Origin: Actinomycetes bacterium
Lineage (GTDB): Bacteria > Actinomycetota > Acidimicrobiia > Acidimicrobiales > Acidimicrobiaceae
Direction of reading: 5' to 3'
Assembly: GCA_021785255.1 (NCBI GenBank)
Contig: JAJYGA010000019.1
Span: 1-59,063, forward strand
DNA: 59,063 bases
Shown here: positions 39,559 through 47,743 of the stretch, one piece after another
Position numbering within the stretch: the stretch's first letter is position 1
Layout: each line of letters begins with the position of its first letter
Made by a program: the position numbers and the translations under genes
The notes under the pieces: model-generated
The model's input: the letters and a program-made list of their open reading frames with translations, nothing else
Database searches by the model: none
Told to the model about the DNA's origin: nothing

Positions 39559-40227
39559 ATGGTGACAACATTGGATACAGGTCCGACATTGCAGATAGTT
39601 CTGGAACTCGCCGGGACCTTCGTGTTTGGGCTTAATGGTGCCCTAACGGCCATGGAGGCCGAGAACCTCGACATAGTTGGAGTCGTTGTACTTGCCGTGA
39701 TTACTGCGTTAGGAGGCGGCATTATTCGCGATGTTCTTATAGGATCACTGCCTCCTGCCGCCTTCTTGGATTGGCGATATCTTGTCGTAGGAACCGGGGC
39801 CGGCTTTGTTGCTTTTTGGGCTCGCCACCTGTGGATGCGATTTCAACGGTTTATCACCGTGTTGGACGCAGCTGGTCTCGCGCTTTTTTGTGTTACAGGA
39901 ACCGCTGCCGCTTTTGCCGCTCACCTTGGGCTTTTTCAATCGGTCGTTTTGGGAACGATCACCGGTGTTGGCGGTGGTACAGTACGTGACGTATTTATCA
40001 AAAAAGTACCGACTGTGCTCTCAAGCGATCTTTACGCTGTTCCCGCAGCTTGTGGAGCTGTTATCACTGCACTGAGTTTGAATTACCACTTCTACAACGG
40101 AGCTATGGCTATCGTCGCGGCTTCAGTCTGTTTCCTTATTCGTATGGCTGGGGTTCGCTATAATTTAAACTTGCCTGTTTCTCACCCACATCCGCAGGAC
40201 CCCAAAGACAACAAAGGGGAACCGTAA
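39559..40227 (+). CDS. trimeric intracellular cation channel (TRIC/UPF0126) family protein
   Basis: Integral membrane protein of about 222 residues with seven hydrophobic segments and the two internally repeated signatures of this family, ALGGGIIRDVLIG and GVGGGTVRDVFIKKVP, each preceding a short re-entrant break. Prokaryotic homologues form K+/Na+-permeable trimers. The tail is hydrophilic and Pro/His-rich. I favour the ATG at 39559; GTG 39508 would add 17 residues with no hydrophobic character. It stands alone, not in an operon. Confidence 0.88.
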   Translation: MVTTLDTGPTLQIVLELAGTFVFGLNGALTAMEAENLDIVGVVVLAVITALGGGIIRDVLIGSLPPAAFLDWRYLVVGTGAGFVAFWARHLWMRFQRFITVLDAAGLALFCVTGTAAAFAAHLGLFQSVVLGTITGVGGGTVRDVFIKKVPTVLSSDLYAVPAACGAVITALSLNYHFYNGAMAIVAASVCFLIRMAGVRYNLNLPVSHPHPQDPKDNKGEP

Positions 40228-40758
40228 CTGAAGTGATAACCGCGTGTCGGGACTTCCGAGCTGAGTCGCAAGAACTACTTTGAGCTGCTGTGCAAGCTTT
40301 ACTCATGAGAGTCGAGAGATTCGCGACATTTTGAAAAGTAATTTTGGCTGACAAGTTGGATAGGCAGAAAACTATGACTCAATATCGGTTTCGGTATAAC
40401 CTCTATGAGTCTTACCTTGTGGATTTGTCCTTCAGGCACAGAGTCCCGGGTAGAGGTGGCTCTTAGTTCTCTGCTTGTGGACGTTACCTTTCGGTTTGTT
40501 TTGGGATTGTCTGACGTTCGTCGAAAGGTGCTGGATGTGCGTTAGGAACCAAGAGATGGATAAGGTTTTTCAAAGCTTGTCACTAAGGATTCATGGTTTT
40601 TGGAGTTCAAAGTCGATAGTTCTCGTTACAGCGTTGAGACTATTGAGGGGCACGTAAATTTACCGTAGGGATGGCTAAAATACCACCCTGGCTAGTCTTA
40701 ATAAAGACGCACTAATCTTACCTTATAAATACAGATCTAATACTTAGGAGTATCGACA
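40228..40758 (+). other. 531-base spacer before the CAP-domain gene
   Basis: No convincing ORF. There is a small gtctt-aata-aagac hairpin near 40696-40709 and an AT-rich stretch with TATAAA near 40724. The ribosome site taggagt lies at about 40746-40752, before the TTG start of the next gene. No repeat, tRNA or insertion-sequence remnant was recognised. Confidence 0.35.
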
Positions 40759-41949
40759 TTGAATAGCATAAGTCTTCGGTCTCGAGGGTTAATTGCTGTC
40801 GTTCTGCTAACACTTATCGGCTTATCGAGTACTTTTGGGTATGGTTCCACGACGACATACTCCCAACCAAAGGATTCATTAGTTACAGCTACTTTGCCGA
40901 TTAATCCACCAGTTAACGATCCTGGTAACATTGGTTCTGTTTTGTCTTCATCGGCTTGCGTGAGTCAAGCTTCAACTAGCTGCGAGGAATCCGTAGTTGG
41001 AGCACTAAATGCGGGCCGTGCTTCTTTAGGGCTTTCGAACTACCAGCTACCTAGTGGGTTTTATGCCCTGTCCCCAGATAGCCAAATTTTGCTTCTTGTG
41101 AACCAAGATCGTGCTTCTTATGGTCTACAACCAATCTTGGGCGAGTTACCGTCTTTAAATGCGTATGCGCGAGCGGGTGCATCGGAAAATACAGACCCTA
41201 ACGTCAGTGCAAATGAGATCGTAGATGGCGTGCGTACGGTTGCAGTGGGTTCGAACTGGTTTGGTTCTACCGCTGCAAGTAATCCTCTAGTCGTCTATTA
41301 CACATGGATGTATGACGACGGATTTGGATCTTCGAACATCTCCTGTCCCGAGCCAGGTTTCCCGGGGTGTTGGATGCATAGGGACAACTTACTTCTCGGT
41401 GGTGGCGGATCTAACGGCGTCTTTATGGGGATTGCACAGGTTGCGAATTTAGCGTTTACGTATTCTTTCGCCTTAGTTGTCGTAGCAGCTACGTTTAATT
41501 CTTTAGGATCAGTTCCAATAGAAGACTCTTTCACACAACTTCAGGGAGCCCTTTCTGCTGGCAACGGGAAGCTATCGGGCGGCTATTGGCTAGTCGCTTC
41601 AGATGGTGGTGTGTTTAGTTTTGGGGACGCTAACTTCTACGGTTCCATGGGCGGGAAACCGCTAAATAAACCAATAGTAGGTATGGCTTCTACCCCAGAT
41701 GGGAAGGGCTATTGGCTAGTCGCTTCAGATGGTGGTGTGTTTAGTTTTGGGGACGCTAACTTCTACGGTTCCATGGGCGGCACAGCGTTAAACGAGAGTG
41801 TCGTTGCTATGACGAGCCCCGGCGGTGTTGGCTATGGGATGGTATCAGACTTAGGCGGAGTCTTCACCTTTGGAGGACAGCCTTATCTCGGATCTGCAGA
41901 GCTTTATATGCTAAATCGCCCAATCGTAGGTGCGACCTACGTATCTTAG
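40759..41949 (+). CDS. secreted CAP-domain-like protein with C-terminal 42-residue repeats
   Basis: Exported protein of 396 residues. Signal peptide at the N-terminus: basic MNSISLRSRG, then hydrophobic LIAVVLLTLIGLSS. The middle (about residues 108-245) resembles a CAP/SCP domain (LLLVNQDRASYGLQPI, SLNAYARAGASEN, FMGIAQV), although the classic catalytic-like His is not obvious. From residue 275 there are two almost identical 42-residue units and one degenerate unit (GYWLVASDGGVFSFGDA then FYGSMGG; third unit GYGMVSDLGGVFTFGG). Repeats of this kind occur in tandem in many secreted proteins of Acidimicrobiia and probably form beta-propeller blades. TTG start after taggagt. Role unknown. Confidence 0.8.
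   Translation: MNSISLRSRGLIAVVLLTLIGLSSTFGYGSTTTYSQPKDSLVTATLPINPPVNDPGNIGSVLSSSACVSQASTSCEESVVGALNAGRASLGLSNYQLPSGFYALSPDSQILLLVNQDRASYGLQPILGELPSLNAYARAGASENTDPNVSANEIVDGVRTVAVGSNWFGSTAASNPLVVYYTWMYDDGFGSSNISCPEPGFPGCWMHRDNLLLGGGGSNGVFMGIAQVANLAFTYSFALVVVAATFNSLGSVPIEDSFTQLQGALSAGNGKLSGGYWLVASDGGVFSFGDANFYGSMGGKPLNKPIVGMASTPDGKGYWLVASDGGVFSFGDANFYGSMGGTALNESVVAMTSPGGVGYGMVSDLGGVFTFGGQPYLGSAELYMLNRPIVGATYVS
41581..41780 (+). repeat. exact 74-bp direct repeat inside the CAP gene
   Basis: Bases 41581-41654 and 41707-41780 are identical, with a period of 126 bases (42 codons). There is not one synonymous difference across 74 bases, although the adjoining codons have diverged. This points to recent duplication or gene conversion within this gene, or conversion from another gene with the same repeats elsewhere in the genome. 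Confidence 0.9.
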
Positions 41950-42270
41950 TCAGAGACAAAGTCATCGACATACTCCCAGCGGAACCTTCTTTCATCCAAA
42001 GGGCATGTGGGAAGAGATCTGAGATATATGCGTTCTGCAACAAGTGATACGTGGTTGAAGAGGATTTTGAATCTTAGAAGCAGTTTAATCTAGTCTGCTT
42101 CAGACCATCAGAGTAAGACTTAGATCAGCTACAAGTAAACATTGCCAGTTGTTTTTAGTGACATGAATTACACAGGACTTGTGGACGGAACATTGCTTCT
42201 GTGTACACAGTTGGACAGTTCTTGAGCAGTTCGAAGATTCTACCTCTTTTGGTTATTTTCCAATGTCAAG
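41950..42270 (+). other. spacer with no recognised feature
   Basis: About 320 bases between the CAP gene and the small Cys-containing ORF. I see no ORF with a ribosome site, no strong hairpin with a U-tract, and no repeat. Confidence 0.3.
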
Positions 42271-42603
42271 ATGCGTCTGAGCTATTCGTCGGCGTGTTTG
42301 TATTGTGGATCTGAGGTATATATGGGTACGTTCGTTGCGCCCGGAGTCATGCTGAGACCGTCTGTGGAGTTCGGAATTCAATTTGTGGGCACTGCTGGGA
42401 CTTGTGAGAATGACGGAGTTACGTTAAATAGAACTACGAAGTGCGGCTTTTGGCTGGACAAAGGAGAAATCTTGAGCGCATCAGGACTAGCACGGAAGCT
42501 GAAAACCAAAGGGCCAAATACGGAGATGATCTGCGATATGACTCAGAACATCTCCGAAGAGTTCGGATGTCCAAAAAAAGTGAGTTCATCTCCAGAAAGT
42601 TAA
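42271..42603 (+). CDS. small Cys-containing ORF, doubtful
   Basis: 110-residue ORF beginning MRLSYSSACLYCGSEVYMG. It has a CxxC knuckle near the start and more Cys later (GTCENDG, TKCGFW, ICDM, FGCP), which would fit a small zinc-ribbon protein. There is no strong ribosome site and no operon partner. Codon use looks acceptable, but I cannot assign a family. It may be a remnant; long non-coding stretches lie on both sides. Confidence 0.35.
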   Translation: MRLSYSSACLYCGSEVYMGTFVAPGVMLRPSVEFGIQFVGTAGTCENDGVTLNRTTKCGFWLDKGEILSASGLARKLKTKGPNTEMICDMTQNISEEFGCPKKVSSSPES

Positions 42604-42880
42604 TCGAGATGCTACGTCACAGTTGATTGCAGAAGGAATCGTGGGGCATCCCACATGTGTTGTGTATCTACAGCGGACAAGTGGAAGTTGTGTGTGGAAC
42701 TCTTGGCTCACTATGGGTAAGGACTGGAGGGAACCTGCCTGCACCTGAGTGAGTAGGTTTATGTTTGGTTTCTGTTTTGGTAACCTTAAGTGTTCGAGTT
42801 CAACGCGAATGCTATCTAGATCTATACGAATCTGTGCAATTTGGAGGACTTACGATATACGGATGAACAGATGTACGTCT

Positions 42881-43321
42881 TCATTCTGATGTCGTAAGCA
42901 AGGACTCTAACTGTTCGAGGTCTTTCTTCCAGATGCGCTCTAGTACCGGTTTTGCTATACGTTCCCCCAAGGGACCCAGAAACATTGGGGGAAAGGTAAC
43001 TTGTTCGTTCCATTGGATCTCGCAGTACTCTGGAGAGAGGTGGCGCAAGGATAAGATGCCTTCGCCTTTAAATATGCTCTTGTGAATGACTGAGATGGAG
43101 TTAGGTTCGTCCCAATTTGTGACCTTCATTCGGTTTTTGACGGTGATGGGCCCAACTTTTGTCAGACAGTCGAACTCGACCTCTGCACCTGTTTTTTTAG
43201 TCGAGAGGAACTCAATGCGTTCAGCGTCTGTCATCCATAGTGAATGACGTTCAATCTGCGAGATCTCCTTCCACACAACTGACTTGGGAAAAGGTAGAGA
43301 CCTTCTGATACTTACTTTCAT
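42881..43321 (-). CDS. SRPBCC (START/Bet v1-like) family protein
   Basis: About 146 residues with the polyketide-cyclase/START-like pattern: an opening strand MKVSIRRSLPFPKSVVWKEI, the ERHSLWMTDAERIEF turn, alternating strands (FDCLTKVGPITVKNRMKVTNWD) and a long C-terminal helix (ERIWKKDLEQLESLL). Such proteins bind hydrophobic ligands in a deep cavity; the ligand here is unknown. I place the start at ATG 43319-43321; a TTG at 43360 would overlap galT by 26 bases. It lies directly downstream of galT, probably in one transcript. Confidence 0.72.
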   Translation of the reverse strand: MKVSIRRSLPFPKSVVWKEISQIERHSLWMTDAERIEFLSTKKTGAEVEFDCLTKVGPITVKNRMKVTNWDEPNSISVIHKSIFKGEGILSLRHLSPEYCEIQWNEQVTFPPMFLGPLGERIAKPVLERIWKKDLEQLESLLTTSE

Positions 43322-43334
43322 GATCGTATGGACT

Positions 43335-44345
43335 TTACCTTCCTGCTTTTGTGCCGTCAATCTCTTCCGCGCCTAATAGAACTTTGGTTGCAAGCTCAGG
43401 CGAGATGATGTTTATTGAGACCCCAGTTCCAAGTTCGAATCCGGCTTTGGTGGTGAGTTTAGGAAATAGATGGACATGCCAGTGAAAGTTGCCAATTGCC
43501 CTATAAGGCGAGGAGTGAAATACTAAGTTATAGGCTATGTCACCGACTTGATTTCTTAGTTTATTTAGGGCTTTCTTTATGGCGATGCCGGTGGACTTTA
43601 GTTCATAGGGTGAAGAGGTGTGCAAGTGAGGTCCGTGACTCTTTGGAATGATAAGCATCTCAAATGCACTTTGGGCCCAAAAAGGTGATATTACAGTTGC
43701 CTCTTCCTCTTCGACTATGACTCTTTCTCCAATAGTCTTTTCGAGTTCCACGGTAGCGCAAAGAAGACATCCTCCTACGAAACGTGAGAACCCGGCTTGC
43801 TCATCTGCTAGCTCCCTGGGAACGAAGGATATACCTAGGAGTTGCGCATGCGGATGTTCCAACGAAGCTCCTGCTGCTCTTCCTTGGTTCAAGATTATCT
43901 GAGAGTATCTAATTACGCTTGAGTGAAGATGAGCGTCCATGCGATCTCTCATGGCTGCCATTATCACCCCCACCTGATCTTCGTCGAGATCCGCCCAAGT
44001 CGCCTTGTGATCTTGTGAAAGGATCAACACCTCGTGGATTCCCGAGGCAGGAGCTTGCGTAAAAACAGGACCCTTTGAAACCGTTACCATCGGTTCGCTG
44101 CCGCTGAACGCAGGGTAGAGATTCGGTACAACTCTCACAGTCCAACTTCCCGAAGGACCATAGGTCTCAAGAGCTGGTGGCGTGTCGTCTTCCGCCCCAG
44201 GACAAAATGGGCAGTTACGATCTGAGGGAATATGTTCATTAGCTGGCGACGGGAAAAAAGCTGACGGCCTGTAAGACCGTCCTTCGGCTACCGCTATCCA
44301 GCGCCCTGTTAGGGGATCTAACCTAAGTTGATTTTTGGCTTTCAT
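43335..44345 (-). CDS. galT: galactose-1-phosphate uridylyltransferase-like HIT-superfamily enzyme
   Basis: Leloir-pathway enzyme exchanging hexose 1-phosphate with UDP-glucose. 336 residues. Zinc ligands C45 and C48 (CPFCPG), the active-site HPHAQ (H164-P-H166-x-Q168) and C-terminal HWHVHLFP are present, matching GalT. Other nucleotide-sugar transferases or phosphorylases in the same branch cannot be excluded; no galK or galE is adjacent. Upstream on the same strand, ttgact in the 44346-44574 divergent gap is a possible -35. Confidence 0.88.
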   Translation of the reverse strand: MKAKNQLRLDPLTGRWIAVAEGRSYRPSAFFPSPANEHIPSDRNCPFCPGAEDDTPPALETYGPSGSWTVRVVPNLYPAFSGSEPMVTVSKGPVFTQAPASGIHEVLILSQDHKATWADLDEDQVGVIMAAMRDRMDAHLHSSVIRYSQIILNQGRAAGASLEHPHAQLLGISFVPRELADEQAGFSRFVGGCLLCATVELEKTIGERVIVEEEEATVISPFWAQSAFEMLIIPKSHGPHLHTSSPYELKSTGIAIKKALNKLRNQVGDIAYNLVFHSSPYRAIGNFHWHVHLFPKLTTKAGFELGTGVSINIISPELATKVLLGAEEIDGTKAGR

Positions 44346-44574
44346 AGACTACCTTCTGGTCACGACGCTCAACTTTAACATGCATTTATGCACTTGGAGT
44401 CAACTCCTTACCTATCTTAGCCAGAAACTGTCCGTATGAGGAAGTCCTTATATGTCGGCTTCTGGGAGGGCTTCTTGTTGTTTTTTGTGCCATGAGGATG
44501 CTAACTGTGAAGGCGTACTGAATTATCTTTGCATGCAAGTGGCAGCGCTGAGGAGAGTAGATAGCATTATTGAG
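44346..44574 (-). promoter_or_regulatory. galT / cysteine desulfurase divergent spacer
   Basis: Contains a perfect short inverted repeat, ggagt-ca-actcc (44396-44407), overlapping a minus-strand TTGACT that could be the galT -35, and a tgcatttatgca palindrome a little nearer galT. This pattern would suit a repressor site on the galT promoter. The -10 element is weak. Part of the gap is open in the frame of the desulfurase but reads as non-conserved sequence. Confidence 0.3.
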
Positions 44575-45714
44575 GTGACTATCTATTTGGATAATGCTGC
44601 TACGACGCATATGTCAGACGCCGCTCTCGACGAATACACTAAGGTTCAAAGGAGCTACTTTGGAAATCCAAATGGAGTGCATCATGTTTCTCAAGCTGCC
44701 AAGACGATACTAGAAGAGAAGCGAGAGTATTATGCAAAGTTAGTTGGAGCCGACGTGAGGGGCACGATTTTCACCTCATCTGGTACTGAAGCTTGCAATC
44801 TCGCAATTAAAGGTGGCAAAAAAGACGAACTAGCTGCCATAGTATCTGGACTGGAACACCACTGCGTCTTGGAACCGGCAAAGACATATCCTGTGGTGAA
44901 GATAGTCAAAAGCAACCTAGATGGAACCATTGATCTAAACGATCTTGAAAAGATACTGAAGGAAAATGGCAGCGAGGTTGGTTTGTTTGCCCTTATGGCG
45001 GTGAACAACGAGACGGGAGTTATTCAACCCATCGAAGAAGCGACTCAGCTAGTGCGAGAGCATGCAGGACGTGCAAAGATCCTGGTAGATGCCGTACAAG
45101 GCGCTCCGTGGCTAGATCTTGCGCATTTGTTTTCCTTTTCAGACATGATGGCTGTCTCTGCACATAAGTTTCATGGACCAAAAGGTGTAGGGGTGTTGTT
45201 TAGTCGTAGTCCAAATGATCTATCCTCGATAATATCCGGTGGCGGGCAGGAGTACGAAAAGCGTAGTGGTACACAAGATGTAGCGTCTATTGCAGCAAGT
45301 GCGATAGCTTTGGAGGAGGTGCAAAAAGACAAGGAGTCAAGGCTTCGTGCTGTAAAGAACCTGAACACCGCCTTCTTAGACTCATTGGCACGAGGAGATG
45401 CCGAGTTCATGGTAAATGGAAGTAGAGAGCTTCAACTTGGCACCATTGTCAATATTTGTTTTCCTGAGGTCCGCAATGAAGAACTCATATTTTTGGCCGA
45501 TCAAGAAGGTATCGCTGTCTCTGCTGGAGCAGCTTGCGCTTCGGGCGCTCTGCAGCCGTCTCACGTGCTTTTAAGTATGGGTCTCACTAAGACAAGAGCG
45601 ACTTCTTCTATAAGGGTAAGTTTTGGTGTCGAGAACACCCTCCAGGAATGTATATCTGCAGCACAACAAATATCGGCCATTGCAGCAAAGTTGAGGAAGA
45701 CGCGTGCTGGGTAA
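44575..45714 (+). CDS. cysteine desulfurase (NifS/IscS family)
   Basis: PLP enzyme that takes sulfur from cysteine as a persulfide for Fe-S cluster or thio-cofactor synthesis. With the GTG at 44575 the protein begins TIYLDNAATT, the normal N-terminus. PLP lysine about K198 (SAHKFHGPKG), catalytic Cys about C321 (GAACASGALQPSH), ALMAVNNETGVIQP in between. The frame extends upstream to 44452, but those extra ~40 residues are Cys-rich and unlike the family. The following membrane-protein gene overlaps its end by 11 bases. No iscU or mnmA is adjacent, so the dedicated acceptor is unknown. Confidence 0.9.
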   Translation: MTIYLDNAATTHMSDAALDEYTKVQRSYFGNPNGVHHVSQAAKTILEEKREYYAKLVGADVRGTIFTSSGTEACNLAIKGGKKDELAAIVSGLEHHCVLEPAKTYPVVKIVKSNLDGTIDLNDLEKILKENGSEVGLFALMAVNNETGVIQPIEEATQLVREHAGRAKILVDAVQGAPWLDLAHLFSFSDMMAVSAHKFHGPKGVGVLFSRSPNDLSSIISGGGQEYEKRSGTQDVASIAASAIALEEVQKDKESRLRAVKNLNTAFLDSLARGDAEFMVNGSRELQLGTIVNICFPEVRNEELIFLADQEGIAVSAGAACASGALQPSHVLLSMGLTKTRATSSIRVSFGVENTLQECISAAQQISAIAAKLRKTRAG

Positions 45715-46168
45715 TCGCTCACCTATATACGATACGCTGCTTATTTTACATGTTCTAGTTGGAATGATTGGTTACGGTGCCGTAGTCTTCAGCGGTGTGT
45801 TTTCTAGAAAGTTGCTGAGAGAGGGTCCTACAGAGTCGACCCTGAAATACTTCGACGGATCTATAAATATTCCGGGCATGTTCGTAGGTCTGGTGCCAGT
45901 GTTCGGAGTTATTGTGTTGCTGGTCGGTAAGAGGAATTTGCCTGATCTAACCAAGGGCTGGTTTGATCTTGCGGTTGCGATTTGGATTATATCGGGAGCT
46001 GTTGCCTTCATGAGGATATTTCCCGCAGAACGAAGGCTGCATCAAGCTATTTTGGCTGAGTCGGAGAACGTTGGAATCATTGCCAAAGCAATCTCAGTCG
46101 CTTCAGGAGTATGCGCACTTTTATATGCGGCCGCCTTCTATTTAATGTTGTTCAAGCCACGCCTGTAA
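45704..46168 (+). CDS. four-helix integral membrane protein, DUF2269-like
   Basis: 154 residues with four hydrophobic segments (about 11-31, 55-74, 84-104, 125-148) and the N-terminal LLILHVLVGMIGYGAVVFSG, where a His sits in the first helix. Topology and spacing resemble the DUF2269 family of small membrane proteins; function unknown. GTG start inside the 3' end of the cysteine desulfurase, so the two are probably translated together. Confidence 0.7.
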   Translation: MLGNRSPIYDTLLILHVLVGMIGYGAVVFSGVFSRKLLREGPTESTLKYFDGSINIPGMFVGLVPVFGVIVLLVGKRNLPDLTKGWFDLAVAIWIISGAVAFMRIFPAERRLHQAILAESENVGIIAKAISVASGVCALLYAAAFYLMLFKPRL

Positions 46169-46428
46169 CCAAAGCAGTAGGTTATAGAAGGCAGGTTATT
46201 TAGTTAACCACGTCCACAGTTCGGCTTCTTACCATGGTTAGCCTTCTTCTTTGTTCTCAGTTTTCTTTTGTTGGTTCGTTTTGACATAGCTCAACCAATA
46301 TAGTTGCTGGCAAGATGGAGTTCTGCAGACCATAGAGCAATATCCGACGCGAGCGTAGTTAGGTTTCTTGGCAAAGTTCGTGGTTGCAAAGGAACCAAGT
46401 TGCTTTATGTTGTGTAGTTTGTAGATGT

Positions 46429-46755
46429 ATGTCATGGCTGTTGAACAGCGGTTCAGTTTTGGCTTCCGCGCGAAGCGTGAGTGTGGCGCGGGGAGCGTGG
46501 TTGCTAGCTATAGGACCCGGCGAAGTCGTTGTTGCTCCTGCAGTGAGAGTCCCTGTGATCTTTGGTGTTCGTGGGTCGGGCTTCATATTGGTTTTAGATC
46601 ATGAGATGAGCGTGTTGTCGTTTGCTACTCTGAGACCGTGGCACTTGGTAAGAATGCCGACTAAAGCACACTGGCTGGTGATTGCCCCGCCTGAGATAAG
46701 TAGTTCGTGGGGTGTGAGAGTTGGAGATCAACTTGAGCTTGTAGAAGGCAAATGA
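46429..46755 (+). CDS. small hypothetical protein upstream of rsmI
   Basis: About 108 residues from ATG 46429 (same frame opens at 46384). No known domain recognised. The last part, VIAPPEISSSWGVRVGDQLELVEG, is reminiscent of the swapped-hairpin AbrB fold, where a 'GL.VGD.v.v' motif is common, but the similarity is short. The stop lies one base before the TTG of rsmI, consistent with coupling and supporting that it is a real gene. Confidence 0.45.
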   Translation: MSWLLNSGSVLASARSVSVARGAWLLAIGPGEVVVAPAVRVPVIFGVRGSGFILVLDHEMSVLSFATLRPWHLVRMPTKAHWLVIAPPEISSSWGVRVGDQLELVEGK

Positions 46756-46756
46756 A

Positions 46757-47617
46757 TTGAATGATGATGATGTAAAAGGCGAACTTTATGTTATTGCGAC
46801 GCCAATCGGTAACCTTGGAGACATATCCAAACGGGCGCTGGCAACACTTGAAATGACTGACTGCATTGTCGCAGAAGACACAAGAGTAACGACCAAACTT
46901 CTGCGCCTTCAACAGATCGCACATAAGGAGATCTATCCCCAGCGGGGGAGTAGTGCAATTGATGCTTCTGTGGTTGCGGGTTGGTTGCAACAGGGAAAGT
47001 CAGTCTCTCTAGTTAGCGATGCAGGCACGCCGAACGTCTCTGATCCTGGTCGAACGATGGTAAAAGCAGCGCTGTCTGTTGGAGTTATTCCGCGCGTTAT
47101 TCCGGGACCATCTGCAGTGACGGCAATACTTTCACTTTGTGATTTTCGCTCAGACATCTTCTACTTTGGCGGATTCCTTCCAAGCAAAAGGTCGCAGCGA
47201 ATCTCTGTGCTGGTAGAACTTGCCAGAAGGAGAGAGACCGTAGTACTTTTTGAAGCACCTCACCGAATAGAAGGTACTCTATTGGATCTTGAAGAGACGT
47301 TTCCCCACGATCGCAGAGTTCTGGTAGGTCGGGAACTAACAAAAATGCATGAGCAATGTTTCTATGAAACGATCGGTACTGTTGCCCAAGCCGTAGCTTC
47401 GTCCCCAAGAAAAGGAGAGTTCGTCATCGCCATTCAGGGAGCTTCGGAAGTAGAAGAGCGTGACGGAAGTGTAACTCATGTGGCTTTAACAGAAGAGCTG
47501 TTGCGCCAAGGTTTGGGTGTGAAGTCTGTCGTTGAAGTATTGGTCAAAGTCTATGGAGTGTCTAAAGCTCAATACTACGAGATCTGCCTTCAAATTCAAA
47601 AAGCTTTTGAACTGTGA
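46757..47617 (+). CDS. rsmI: 16S rRNA (cytidine-1402) 2'-O-methyltransferase
   Basis: SAM-dependent enzyme of the tetrapyrrole-methylase fold that methylates the 2'-OH of C1402 in the ribosomal P-site. 286 residues: LYVIATPIGNLGDISKRAL at the N-terminus, VAEDTRVTTKLL, LVSDAGTPNVSDPG and VIPGPSAVTAIL. TTG start about 8 bases after agaagg. Family and length are clear. Confidence 0.95.
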   Translation: MNDDDVKGELYVIATPIGNLGDISKRALATLEMTDCIVAEDTRVTTKLLRLQQIAHKEIYPQRGSSAIDASVVAGWLQQGKSVSLVSDAGTPNVSDPGRTMVKAALSVGVIPRVIPGPSAVTAILSLCDFRSDIFYFGGFLPSKRSQRISVLVELARRRETVVLFEAPHRIEGTLLDLEETFPHDRRVLVGRELTKMHEQCFYETIGTVAQAVASSPRKGEFVIAIQGASEVEERDGSVTHVALTEELLRQGLGVKSVVEVLVKVYGVSKAQYYEICLQIQKAFEL

Positions 47618-47743
47618 CTTTCGCTGTGGTAGTTGACCCGGGAAGCTTTGCTAGGTTTTATTTATTGTGTTAATTGTATATGTCCCGTTCGGCAGGTTTA
47701 TTGTCGTAAGATACGACGTGTAAAGGTCTTGGTCAAAAATTAG

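Noticed and set aside
46238-46435. Minus-strand 65-residue basic ORF before rsmI
   Set aside because: Contains some Cys and aromatic residues but has no ribosome site and no family resemblance; overlaps the plus-strand hypothetical.
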